This document shows, in pieces, positions 18,535 to 23,684 of a DNA stretch of 23,684 nucleotides. The notes under the pieces were generated by a model. That model was not told the DNA's origin and searched no databases. It saw only the letters and a list, made by a program, of their open reading frames with translations. Every line of letters begins with the position of its first letter. Within the stretch, counting starts at the first letter, position 1. Made by a program: the position numbers and the translations under genes. The DNA comes from a virus, in the IMG/VR virus record IMGVR_UViG_3300049433_000140, positions 1 through 23,684 of that record. One strand, given 5' to 3'.

Positions 18535-18568
18535 GCGACGGGATCACGGCTCCCGCCCGGCCGGTCGA

Positions 18569-18727
18569 TCAATAGGTGTACGGCGTGACGCCGGTCTCGG
18601 GGTCCGGGGTCAGGGCCGCGATCAGGTCGTCCTTGTCGGACTGGGGGAGGGCCACGTACTGGGCTTTCATCTCCGACAGCTTGAAGCCGAAGAACTCCTG
18701 GACCAGGCGAAGCGGCGAGGTGGGCAT
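18569..18727 (-). CDS. 52-residue helical protein
   Basis: ATG 18727 has GATAGGAAAAATC upstream. The product has two helical segments (SPLRLVQEFFGFKLSEMKAQ and LPQSDKDDLIAALTPDPE) and ends GVTPYTY. The pattern of a 'helix, AQY.ALPQSDKDDL, short TY tail' is common among tiny phage proteins of unknown function. tRNA-Asn lies 44 nt upstream on the same strand. The 34 nt between its stop and the next element hold no feature that I can see. Confidence 0.7.
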   Translation of the reverse strand: MPTSPLRLVQEFFGFKLSEMKAQYVALPQSDKDDLIAALTPDPETGVTPYTY

Positions 18728-18770
18728 GATTTTTCCTATCTCCAGATGGTGTCGTTCGGGCTGTGATGCG

Positions 18771-18844
18771 CTCCCTCGGCAGGATTCGAACCTGCAACCA
18801 CTGGATTAACAATCCAGCACTCTTGCCAATTGAGTTACAAGGGA
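18771..18844 (-). tRNA. tRNA-Asn (GTT)
   Basis: A 74-nt cloverleaf: acceptor TCCCTTG/CGAGGGA (one G-U pair), D arm ACTC...GAGT, anticodon arm CTGGA-TTGTTAA-TCCAG with anticodon GTT, variable loop TGGTT, T arm GCAGG-TTCGAAT-CCTGC, discriminator G. This is the most regular tRNA of the set. Confidence 0.96.
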
Positions 18845-18867
18845 TCGGGCTTTAATTAAACCGCGTC

Positions 18868-18896
18868 CCGGCCCCAACCGGTAGGGATGGGGCCGG
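18868..18896 (-). terminator. Terminator between the 18906-19205 gene and tRNA-Asn
   Basis: A 9-bp stem, CCGGCCCCA (minus strand, 18888-18896) with TGGGGCCGG (18868-18876), has an 11-nt loop and is followed by GACGCGGTTTAATTAAAG. The TTTAATTAAA (18851-18860) is a 10-bp A+T palindrome that stands out in this G+C-rich DNA and may be part of the terminator or a promoter element for the tRNA. Confidence 0.65.
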
Positions 18897-18905
18897 AATC
18901 GGTGT

Positions 18906-19205
18906 TCAGGCGCTGACAGTCTCGGCTTCCACCGGGGCCCTGTCGACCGGCTCAACGGGCCGCCGCTCGGAGACCCACCGGCGCCACCCGTTGGAGGCGT
19001 ATCGCACGGTCTTCTTGGTCCGCAGGTCTGTGCCGACCACGAAGTGGACCGGTACGAAGCCGTCCCGGTACCAGAGTTCTCCGGGCTGGATCGACTCGAT
19101 CTTCACCTGTCGCTCTTCGTGGTCCACGAACCGCAGGCCGGTCTCCGTGACGACGTCGCCCGGCTGAAGCTGTCCGGACGTCATGATGAACTTGTTCGTT
19201 GCCAT
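18906..19205 (-). CDS. Small beta-rich protein, unknown
   Basis: 99 residues from ATG 19205, with AAGGAGAAACGATC directly upstream. The first 70 residues are beta-rich (QLQPGDVVTETGLRFVDHEE, VKIESIQPGELWYRDGFVPV, HFVVGTDLRTKKTVRYA) and look like a small barrel or SH3-like domain. The end is a disordered acidic tail (ERRPVEPVDRAPVEAETVSA). No family name can be assigned. It lies 38 nt behind the DUF4236 gene. The general shape is similar to the beta-barrel protein at 21905-22255, but I see no convincing homology. Confidence 0.7.
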   Translation of the reverse strand: MATNKFIMTSGQLQPGDVVTETGLRFVDHEERQVKIESIQPGELWYRDGFVPVHFVVGTDLRTKKTVRYASNGWRRWVSERRPVEPVDRAPVEAETVSA

Positions 19206-19243
19206 GATCGTTTCTCCTTCTCTCCGGCCGGGCCGGATGGCGC

Positions 19244-19435
19244 TCAGCGGCGCCGGGTGCGGGTGGTGCGGTACCCGGCGGGGCCGGGCAGGTTGACGGC
19301 CGTCGTGCGGCGGCCGGTGCTGGACCAGGTACGGCTGAACGGGCCCGCCTTGGCGGTGACGCTGACACTCGACTTGTTGATGTTCAGCCGGATGCCGGGG
19401 AAAATCTTGATCGACTTGCGGTACGTGAAGCCCAT
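19244..19435 (-). CDS. DUF4236 family small protein
   Basis: 63 residues from ATG 19435, two bases after the upstream stop (TGATCATG). The sequence GFTYRKSIKIFPGIRLNINK, followed by SSVSVTAKAGP...SSTGRRTTAVNLPGPAGYRT, matches the hallmark of DUF4236: G[FW]xFRKSxKxxPGxRxNxSKxGxSxSxG, then GxRTTxSLPGTGLSY. In bacteria the domain is found alone or fused to other domains and its function is unknown. The C terminus is strongly basic (RTTRTRRR). The start is set by the family pattern; longer readings overlap the membrane protein gene. Confidence 0.88.
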   Translation of the reverse strand: MGFTYRKSIKIFPGIRLNINKSSVSVTAKAGPFSRTWSSTGRRTTAVNLPGPAGYRTTRTRRR

Positions 19436-19437
19436 GA

Positions 19438-19797
19438 TCAGACCGCCAGGGTGAGTAGGTACAGGAACCCCGCCAGAATGGCGATGTTCCAGGCGATTTC
19501 GTAGACAGCCGCCCCGGCGGACACCGGTCGCGTCCGGACCCGGCCGACCAGAGCCACGACAACGAACAACCGGACGAACCAGATCCCGAAGGTGAACACC
19601 TCGAACAGCCGGGCCCAATGCCCGCCGATGTTCATCGTGACGTAGGCCAGGGCAGTGATCATCACCAGCATGATCACCACAGCGACCGTTGCCACGTCGT
19701 TCTTGAGGACCGGGGGAGTCTTCCCGATCGCGTTCACCGGCGAAATGACGTTGAAGCCAGCGAACACGGACAGGATGACCAGTACAGATACGAGCAT
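19438..19797 (-). CDS. Four-span membrane protein, unknown
   Basis: 119 residues from ATG 19797, with AAGGAGAAAGGATC upstream. Hydrophobic segments: residues ~2-22 (LVSVLVILSVFAGFNVISPV), ~34-54 (VATVAVVIMLVMITALAYVT), ~64-88 (LFEVFTFGIWFVRLFVVVAL) and ~98-119 (VYEIAWNIAILAGFLYLLTL). Only short charged loops lie between them. It sits in the accessory gene block, far from the lysin, so a holin role is not indicated; superinfection exclusion or membrane modification are possible but untested. It is coupled to the DUF4236 gene behind it. Confidence 0.75.
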   Translation of the reverse strand: MLVSVLVILSVFAGFNVISPVNAIGKTPPVLKNDVATVAVVIMLVMITALAYVTMNIGGHWARLFEVFTFGIWFVRLFVVVALVGRVRTRPVSAGAAVYEIAWNIAILAGFLYLLTLAV

Positions 19798-19879
19798 GAT
19801 CCTTTCTCCTTTTCTCCGGGCTGGGCACCCGAGGGAAGGCACGGGGCCGGTCTCCCGGCACCGCACCCTCCACTGACGC

Positions 19880-20020
19880 TCAGCGCTCCTTCTTGCCCTT
19901 CCGCTCCTCCTGCCGCCGCTTACCGGCGGACGACTTGCGGGGGCGGCCGGTCGGGTTCTGCCCGACCGGGTCACGCGGGTCCCTCGGACCCTGTCCGGGC
20001 GCGCTCGGCTCTCCTGCCAT
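19880..20020 (-). CDS. 46-residue basic, disordered peptide
   Basis: ATG 20020 lies 2 nt after the upstream stop. The first half is Pro/Gly/Asp-rich (EPSAPGQGPRDPRDPVGQNP) and the second strongly basic (RPRKSSAGKRRQEERKGKKE). It has no hydrophobic core. The composition suggests nucleic acid binding, but there is no motif to support it. The 82 nt between its stop and the next start hold only that gene's Shine-Dalgarno. Confidence 0.6.
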   Translation of the reverse strand: MAGEPSAPGQGPRDPRDPVGQNPTGRPRKSSAGKRRQEERKGKKER

Positions 20021-20022
20021 GC

Positions 20023-20442
20023 TCACTCTCCATCCTCACTGTCGACGTGCAGACGATTCCAGCACCGCACGCACACGTTGGCGTTAGTCGGTTCCTCGTT
20101 GCTGCCCACGATGTTGTGGGTGGCTGGAGTGGTGGGGAACAGCCGCTCGGTCCCATGGCGGCACACCTCGCAACGCGGGATGCGCATGCTCGGAACTGGC
20201 AGCAGCTTCCGGCGGGCCAGTTCCCGCCGGAGTTCGTGTGCGTACTCGTGCGCGAGGTGCTGCTGACCGGGCTTGTTCAGCGTCGATCCGGACACCTCGT
20301 ACACCGACAGGTCGGTGACGAGAATCGTGTCACCCCTCCGGCGCAGCCACCCGATGCCTTTGGCCCGGTCCATGTGGTCGGCGAGAGCGGCGATCTGCTC
20401 CGGAGTCGCCCCCATGAAGGTGGTGCTGTCCGGCTTGCCCAT
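20023..20442 (-). CDS. Protein with paired CxxC motifs
   Basis: 139 residues from ATG 20442, which overlaps the upstream stop (TGATG) and has GGGAGG upstream; GTG 20445 is an alternative. The first half is helical and basic (TPEQIAALADHMDRAKGIGW, then LRRRGDTILVTDLSVYEVSG). The second half has an 'AHELRRELARRKLLP' helix, then CEVC and, some 36 residues later, NVCVRCWNRLH: a two-pair zinc site. It may be a small zinc-binding regulator; no catalytic motif is seen. Close packing with its neighbours points to one operon. Confidence 0.7.
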   Translation of the reverse strand: MGKPDSTTFMGATPEQIAALADHMDRAKGIGWLRRRGDTILVTDLSVYEVSGSTLNKPGQQHLAHEYAHELRRELARRKLLPVPSMRIPRCEVCRHGTERLFPTTPATHNIVGSNEEPTNANVCVRCWNRLHVDSEDGE

Positions 20443-20693
20443 CACGCGCCTCCCGGCCACATCGACTCTCCGCCATCCTGCACGGCGGCAACCATCTCCT
20501 GCTCGAACCGCTCCGGTGTGCAGCCGACCCGGACGCAAGGCCAGGGGTCGATCACCCGGAATGCCGACTCATCCTGAATGTCGCCGACGTGTTCGACGAT
20601 CTTGACCCCGTGCGGACAGTAGATGCCCCGTTCTTCGTCGGTGGGCACGCCCGGGTTCTCGCTGTACGGACCCGGGTAGCCGAAGATCCTCAT
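20442..20693 (-). CDS. Small protein, unknown
   Basis: 83 residues from ATG 20693, overlapping the preceding stop as ATGA. It has Tyr/Pro-rich N-terminal sequence (RIFGYPGPYSENPGVPTDEE), then RGIYCPHGVKIVEHVGDIQD, then WPCVRVGCTPERFEQEMVAA. Three cysteines and a histidine could form a metal site. Readings starting further upstream lie in the previous gene and are rejected. No family is recognised. It is translationally coupled on both sides. Confidence 0.7.
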   Translation of the reverse strand: MRIFGYPGPYSENPGVPTDEERGIYCPHGVKIVEHVGDIQDESAFRVIDPWPCVRVGCTPERFEQEMVAAVQDGGESMWPGGA

Positions 20694-21283
20694 TCCTGCA
20701 CCACCGACCACGGCACCGGTACACCGTCGCTCTTGCGGGTCCACTGACCCTCGCTGTCCCGCTCGAACGGGTCGATCGCGTCGGCGAGAGCGTCACGAAC
20801 ACCCGCCTCACTGCCGCTGATCGGCAGGGAGCGCAGCTTTTCCGCATCGGCGTGCCGGACCATGTCCGGCAGCCACGCGAGGAACTGGCAGAGGATGTAT
20901 TCCTCCGAGTCGTCGCCGTCCCAGTCGTTCGGGTCGGCAACTTCGCCCATGGTCTTCTCGACCGCATCCGCAAGCACCCGGTACGACTCGTGATCGCTGT
21001 TCTTCACGGCGGTGGAGGTGATCACATCGTGGAACTCCCGGATGTACCGGCGTGCGGCATCCGGGGTGAAGCCGTGCATGTGCAGAGCGTCCACCAGTAC
21101 TTCGCTGTGCGTCCGCTCCTCCTTGGCCGCTTCCGCCGTCCAACGCTCCCGGTGCTCCCGGACAGACTGCGAGGCGAAGCCGTCTAGCAGTTCCCGCGCC
21201 CGCCGAGGACCGACCCACCCGGCGCTTCTCGGGGTCAAAGCTTCTTCCAGCTTGGACCGGTAGTCCGTTGGCTTGATCATCAT
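20690..21283 (-). CDS. 197-residue mostly helical protein, unknown
   Basis: It starts at ATG 21283 (or 21280, since two ATGs are in tandem) with GGAGTAAGG upstream. It is a soluble, acidic and helical protein (ARELLDGFASQSVREHRERW, FTPDAARRYIREFHDVITST, SYRVLADAVEKTMGEVADPN). It ends RKSDGVPVPWSVVQE. No membrane segment, cysteine motif or nucleotide-binding loop is seen, and I do not recognise the family. It is one of the longest genes in the minus-strand block and lies at the head of a run of overlapping genes reaching to 19880. Confidence 0.72.
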   Translation of the reverse strand: MMIKPTDYRSKLEEALTPRSAGWVGPRRARELLDGFASQSVREHRERWTAEAAKEERTHSEVLVDALHMHGFTPDAARRYIREFHDVITSTAVKNSDHESYRVLADAVEKTMGEVADPNDWDGDDSEEYILCQFLAWLPDMVRHADAEKLRSLPISGSEAGVRDALADAIDPFERDSEGQWTRKSDGVPVPWSVVQE

Positions 21284-21285
21284 CC

Positions 21286-21453
21286 TTACTCCGTCTCCTT
21301 CAGAAACCGGTCCGCACGGGCCGAAGCTCTCTGTGCCCGTCTACGGGCCTGCCGGGCGTCCTCGTGGACGTCCGGGTCACCCTGGTCCTGTTCGTCAGCG
21401 ACGCGCCCATTCTGCGACGCCTTGCGGTCTTTCTGGATCCTGGTCTGCTTCAC
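21286..21453 (-). CDS. 55-residue charged helical peptide
   Basis: GTG 21453, weakly preceded by GAGAGAAG. The product is highly charged (KQTRIQKDRKASQNGRVADE, then QDQGDPDVHEDARQARRRAQ) with a C-terminal amphipathic helix (RASARADRFLKETE). It ends 2 nt before the ATG of the next gene. A 38-codon frame in another phase (21395-21511) overlaps it and is considered less likely. The evidence for coding is position and spacing, so confidence is moderate. Confidence 0.55.
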   Translation of the reverse strand: MKQTRIQKDRKASQNGRVADEQDQGDPDVHEDARQARRRAQRASARADRFLKETE

Positions 21454-21510
21454 ACTGTGCTTCTCTCAGTACCGGACCCGCCACCGCCTCGCCGCATCCT
21501 GCCGCCTGCA

Positions 21511-21547
21511 TAACGCTGCGGGATGTTGTCGCCGACCTAACGCTGCG
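21511..21547. repeat. Direct repeat of TAACGCTGCG, 27 bp apart
   Basis: Two exact copies at 21511-21520 and 21538-21547, in the gap between tRNA-Glu(TTC) and the peptide gene at 21286-21453. They could be binding sites for a regulator or a duplication remnant. The rest of this gap shows no gene. Confidence 0.5.
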
Positions 21548-21572
21548 TAGGTGAAGCGGTGGTGGACCCTCG

Positions 21573-21645
21573 TACCCCCAACGGGAATCGAACCCGTACC
21601 TCCGGTGTGAAAAACCGGCGAGACTGCCATTGCTGCCATGGGGGC
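21573..21645 (-). tRNA. tRNA-Glu (TTC)
   Basis: 73 nt: acceptor GCCCCCA/TGGGGGT (G-U at the end), anticodon arm CCGGT-TTTTCAC-ACCGG with anticodon TTC, variable loop AGGT, T arm ACGGG-TTCGATT-CCCGT, discriminator A. The D arm pairs poorly, so charging efficiency is uncertain. The acceptor and T arm match Glu tRNAs of actinobacteria. Confidence 0.88.
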
Positions 21646-21648
21646 TCA

Positions 21649-21664
21649 CCCGGCCGGAACCGGG
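21649..21664 (-). other. Short hairpin upstream of tRNA-Glu(TTC)
   Basis: CCCGG (21649-21653) pairs with CCGGG (21660-21664) around a 6-nt loop, directly before the tRNA and 7 nt after the stop of the gene at 21672-21908. The flanks (ACCCGG and GGGGCCGT) match those of the hairpin before tRNA-Glu(CTC), so the two leaders are related. Confidence 0.4.
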
Positions 21665-21671
21665 GCCGTGC

Positions 21672-21908
21672 TCAGTTGCTGATCGAAGTTTCCCGCTGGA
21701 AGGCGATCCGCTCAGCCAGGTTGGTGTCCAGCTCCTGGCCGACCAGGCACAGAACGGCCGGGTCACGGGGAAACCCCGCAGTCGTGAGAGCGATGATCGC
21801 CAACCGGCATTCGTCGCAGTGATCGACGTGATGTGACCAGTGACCGAAGCTCTCCCGGTAGGGGAGCCCCGGCACCTCGTAGATCACTCCTACGGTGACG
21901 GAGGTCAC
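21672..21908 (-). CDS. Small His/Cys protein, possible zinc binder
   Basis: 78 residues from GTG 21908, overlapping the upstream stop as GTGA. The centre HWSHHVDHCDECRLAI has H-x3-C-x2-C spacing, as in small anti-sigma-type zinc domains, and the C-terminal half is helical (GQELDTNLAERIAFQRETSI). The resemblance to an anti-sigma zinc domain is only in the motif spacing; other small zinc folds are equally possible. It is translationally coupled to the beta-barrel-like gene upstream. Confidence 0.68.
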   Translation of the reverse strand: MTSVTVGVIYEVPGLPYRESFGHWSHHVDHCDECRLAIIALTTAGFPRDPAVLCLVGQELDTNLAERIAFQRETSISN

Positions 21909-22255
21909 AGTGCCTCATCCTCCATCACAGCGAGCAGGGCCCGGAGCTTGGCGGTGGAGAACTTTCGCACGCCGAACCGGAGCTCAACCCCGGCCGACCG
22001 CAGGCTGTTCTCCAACCCGTCCCGCACCTGAACCTCTTCGTACTCTTCCCGGGTGATCAGATAGATGTGTCCGTAGTTGTCGTTCCGGGCGCCCGTGTCG
22101 ATCCGGTACGTGTACGTACCTCCATCCACTTCGATGTGGACCAACTTGGTGCCGACCTTGGCCACAGTGACGACAATCGGTGCACGGCCGGACCGGTTGT
22201 AGCGCTCGATCAGCAGCAGTTCATCGCCGACCTTCACACCGGTGAGATCACTCAT
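21905..22255 (-). CDS. Beta-barrel domain protein of a common actinophage type
   Basis: 116 residues from ATG 22255, with AAGGAGAA upstream; ATG 22261 would lie too close to that site. The N-terminal half is a small barrel (VKVGDELLLIERYNRSGRAP, VVTVAKVGTKLVHIEVDG, YTYRIDTGARNDNYG). A C-terminal helical part follows (VRDGLENSLRSAGVELRFGV, then STAKLRALLAVMEDEAL). This 'G.VTKVG.KLV.IE......FRIDTG..ND.YG' layout recurs in many Streptomyces and Mycobacterium phage proteins labelled beta-barrel domain proteins, without known function. Confidence 0.75.
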   Translation of the reverse strand: MSDLTGVKVGDELLLIERYNRSGRAPIVVTVAKVGTKLVHIEVDGGTYTYRIDTGARNDNYGHIYLITREEYEEVQVRDGLENSLRSAGVELRFGVRKFSTAKLRALLAVMEDEAL

Positions 22256-22257
22256 GA

Positions 22258-22455
22258 TCATTTCTCCTTCTCGCAGTGGTAGAACAGCAATACTCCTTGA
22301 TGGCCTGTCATTTCGACAGCGTATTGCGACACTCGGCGGAACCGTTCGGAAGCTGTGCTATTCCTGCTGAACTCGAACGTTCCGGACAATGTCCGAATTT
22401 CGGAAGTCCCTTCAATCGTGAACCACTGAATCGTGACGATCCAGAGCCACTCCAT
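22258..22455 (-). CDS. 65-residue small protein, unknown
   Basis: ATG 22455 with AGGAGAAACGATC upstream. The sequence starts with an aromatic strand (EWLWIVTIQWFTIEGTSEIR), then TLSGTFEFSRNSTASERFRR, then VSQYAVEMTGHQGVLLFYHC. It probably folds as a small beta sheet with one helix. No family is recognised. tRNA-Glu(CTC) ends 32 nt upstream, so this gene sits directly behind a tRNA, like three others in the block. Its stop lies 2 nt before the next start. Confidence 0.7.
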   Translation of the reverse strand: MEWLWIVTIQWFTIEGTSEIRTLSGTFEFSRNSTASERFRRVSQYAVEMTGHQGVLLFYHCEKEK

Positions 22456-22487
22456 GATCGTTTCTCCTGTCTCTCGGCAGTGCTGCG

Positions 22488-22559
22488 TACCCCCGGCGGG
22501 AATCGAACCCGCACCCCCGGCTTGAGAAGCCGGTGACGCTGCCATTGGTCTACGGGGGC
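22488..22559 (-). tRNA. tRNA-Glu (CTC)
   Basis: 72 nt: acceptor GCCCCCG/CGGGGGT (G-U at the end), D arm GAC...GTC, anticodon arm CCGGC-TTCTCAA-GCCGG with anticodon CTC, variable loop GGGT, T arm GCGGG-TTCGATT-CCCGC, discriminator A. It reads GAG, the commoner Glu codon in G+C-rich genomes. It is the second Glu tRNA of the block. Confidence 0.93.
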
Positions 22560-22562
22560 ATA

Positions 22563-22581
22563 CCCGGCTTCTCAAGCCGGG
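22563..22581 (-). repeat. Pre-tRNA hairpin that is an inverted copy of the tRNA-Glu(CTC) anticodon arm
   Basis: The plus strand here contains CCGGCTTCTCAAGCCGG (22564-22580), identical to the tRNA's anticodon arm read on the minus strand (22517-22533). In the minus-strand transcript it therefore reads as the exact 17-nt complement, a hairpin with GAG in its loop, a few bases before the tRNA. Confidence 0.75.
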
Positions 22582-22600
22582 GCCGTACTGTACAGCCTTG

Positions 22601-23245
22601 TCATAGTTCCGGGCGTGCCGGGCTGACATCTCCGGTCCTGGGATCACTCACGACGTCCGCCTCCCGGTTAGCACTGATGACCCGGCGGATCTCCGACAGT
22701 GACGGAGCGTCCCTCCACTGCGGGTGTTCCGGTGTCCGGCACAGGCCGGACAGCAGTCGGCCGGAATCCGGCGTGCAGCTCCAAGACAGCTTGTAATCCC
22801 AACGCAGCCCCGGTTCTTCCGTTGGCCCACTGCGGCCGATCAGGACCGTGAACAGGTAGTCGTTGAAGCCGTCCGGCCGTTCCACCCACGAACGGGCCGT
22901 CTGCCACCCGCACGATTCCGCGAACTGGATCGTGACGTTGGCGCTGCCAGGGATCGAGTAACCGTCCGGGGCGAACTCAGCGAGTCTCCGTTCCAGCTTC
23001 TCGATCCGCAGGTCTGCCTCCCGTGTGTACTGCTCCACCCGGTTCCGGCCCCGTTCGGCTTCGGCGAGATTCCACTTCAGGCGCCTGACCTCCCGGAGTT
23101 GTTCGTTGGGGGACAGGTCGGTGAACCACTTCACCGCCTGACCTTCCTCGGCCGTCAACGGCGGGTCGGTGAATGACTTCCGGGTCACCTCTCCGTCAGC
23201 TCCGATCGTGATCCGGCCGCTAGTCGGTCCCGTGTACTGCGACAT
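22601..23245 (-). CDS. 214-residue protein with coiled coil, unknown
   Basis: It starts at ATG 23245 with GGAGGGAAGC upstream; earlier in-frame starts lie in the preceding gene. Order: an N-terminal beta segment (SGRITIGADGEVTRKSF), a region with WFTDLSPNEQLREVRRLKWN, and a coiled coil through about residue 100 (READLRIEKLERRLAEF). A globular C-terminal half follows (VTIQFAESCGWQTARSWVER, then DYLFTVLIGRSGPTEEPGLR), ending in a helix (LSEIRRVISANREADVVSDP). No known motif is seen. It is the longest gene of the minus-strand block seen here. Confidence 0.72.
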   Translation of the reverse strand: MSQYTGPTSGRITIGADGEVTRKSFTDPPLTAEEGQAVKWFTDLSPNEQLREVRRLKWNLAEAERGRNRVEQYTREADLRIEKLERRLAEFAPDGYSIPGSANVTIQFAESCGWQTARSWVERPDGFNDYLFTVLIGRSGPTEEPGLRWDYKLSWSCTPDSGRLLSGLCRTPEHPQWRDAPSLSEIRRVISANREADVVSDPRTGDVSPARPEL

Positions 23246-23477
23246 GCTTCCCTCCGATCCCTTTCCACAACAGGCCGTGCCGCCGCAAGCGGCAAACCTT
23301 GTTCCTCGACTCGTGAAACGTCTGTTTACCGGATGCTGTGATCGTCTCGCGGTGACCGCATACCGGGCAGACCAAGACGGGGTGCTTGCCACCCCACTCA
23401 AATGCGAACTTCTGCGCGACCGCCTCTTTGACGATCTCCCGCAGGAAGTCCGAACGGATGCCCGCTATACCTGACAT
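23220..23477 (-). CDS. Zinc-knuckle protein, possibly HicA-like
   Basis: 85 residues from ATG 23477. The centre reads FAFEWGGKHPVLVCPVCGHR, with a CPVC pair, then TFHESRNKVCRLRRHGLLW and KGIGGKH. A 'GGKH...LRRHG' pattern resembles phage proteins related to HicA, whose toxins have a small double-stranded RNA-binding-like fold with an active His. The catalytic context here is uncertain and no HicB-like partner is adjacent, so the link is tentative. Its end overlaps the next gene by 26 nt. Confidence 0.6.
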   Translation of the reverse strand: MSGIAGIRSDFLREIVKEAVAQKFAFEWGGKHPVLVCPVCGHRETITASGKQTFHESRNKVCRLRRHGLLWKGIGGKHVAVHGTD

Positions 23478-23495
23478 CGGTTCTCGCTCTCCGAT

Positions 23496-23571
23496 CCGGC
23501 GGCCGGTCGGCCACCCCCGTACCCCCGGTGCGCCGTGACGCGCTATGCCGTCCGTACAGACCGGCCGCCGG
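23496..23571. repeat. 13-bp perfect inverted repeat enclosing 50 nt
   Basis: CCGGCGGCCGGTC at 23496-23508 is the exact inverted complement of GACCGGCCGCCGG at 23559-23571. The gap between the genes at 23477 and 23581 is almost filled by this element. The enclosed 50 nt can form a second stem (GTAC/CCGG-rich). It has no TTCGA T-loop, so it is not a tRNA. Confidence 0.6.
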
Positions 23572-23580
23572 GGGCTGCGC

Positions 23581-23684
23581 TCAGTGCATTTGCAGGATCA
23601 CGATGGTGGCCAGGATCGCCAGTGACAACCGGTACGACAGCAGTGCGTAGAACTGGGCGCTGGTCCGGGCCACCAGGGGGCCGG
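23581..23684 (-). CDS. Partial membrane protein at the window edge
   Basis: The last 34 codons of a minus-strand gene that begins outside the window. The visible end (ARTSAQFYALLSYRLSLAIL, then ATIVILQMH) is one hydrophobic helix reaching the C terminus, followed by TGA at 23581-23583. An in-window GTG start near 23671 lacks a Shine-Dalgarno. It is probably another small membrane protein. No family can be assigned. Confidence 0.55.
   Translation of the reverse strand, partial: GPLVARTSAQFYALLSYRLSLAILATIVILQMH

Noticed and set aside
21395-21511. 38-codon minus-strand frame from ATG 21511
   Set aside because: It overlaps the better-placed 55-codon gene in another phase and has no ribosome site.
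23220-23477. Complete HicA/HicB toxin-antitoxin pair
   Set aside because: Only a weak HicA-like pattern is present and no HicB-like neighbour exists, so a toxin-antitoxin system is not called.
1-23684. CRISPR array, integrase, repressor or attachment site
   Set aside because: No regularly spaced repeats and no recombinase or repressor motifs were found. Similarity of a tRNA to an att core cannot be judged without the host genome.

Overview
The window is a stretch of a tailed actinobacteriophage genome, most likely a siphovirus of a Streptomyces-like host. The DNA is G+C-rich. It carries a 1200-residue tape measure protein, a two-catalytic-domain lysin, a WhiB-family regulator (a family confined to Actinobacteria and their phages), and tail-fibre proteins of a type common in Streptomyces phages. 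No integrase, repressor, attachment site or CRISPR array was seen, so nothing here shows a temperate lifestyle.

Layout. (1) About 1-12.97 kb, plus strand, is the late morphogenesis and lysis block. It holds the end of an unidentified gene, an HK97 gp10-like head-tail completion protein, a terminator and a ~280-nt gene-free gap, then a tail assembly chaperone pair joined by a -1 frameshift. An HNH endonuclease gene inserted on the opposite strand comes next. After it come the tape measure protein, a large carbohydrate-binding minor tail (hub) protein, a zinc-ribbon protein, two paralogous fibre-like proteins flanking a small unknown, a small acidic protein, two membrane proteins (holin candidates), the lysin and a small helical protein, closed by a perfect hairpin. 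(2) About 13.0-15.2 kb, plus strand, is a glycosyltransferase split by a 377-residue intein with a LAGLIDADG homing endonuclease. Its best ribosome binding site and ATG lie in a different frame from the rest of the gene. (3) About 15.1-23.7 kb, minus strand, is a convergent array of small, tightly packed genes, many sharing 4-nt start/stop overlaps. It includes WhiB with an extra zinc ribbon, paralogous small Cys proteins, a DUF4236 protein, a beta-barrel-like protein, zinc-ribbon proteins and membrane peptides. Four recognisable tRNAs (Phe-GAA, Asn-GTT, Glu-TTC, Glu-CTC) and two tRNA-like elements without a usable anticodon loop are scattered among them.

The plus-strand genes build the tail and open the host cell. 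The glycosyltransferase may decorate a virion or host glycan. The minus-strand block looks like early or accessory genes. There a recurring unit of hairpin, then tRNA or tRNA-like element, then Shine-Dalgarno, then small gene suggests that tRNA processing may punctuate the long transcript. The points most worth a second look are the anticodon-less tRNA-like elements, the pre-tRNA hairpin that is an exact complement of a tRNA anticodon arm, the intein, and the out-of-frame start of the glycosyltransferase.
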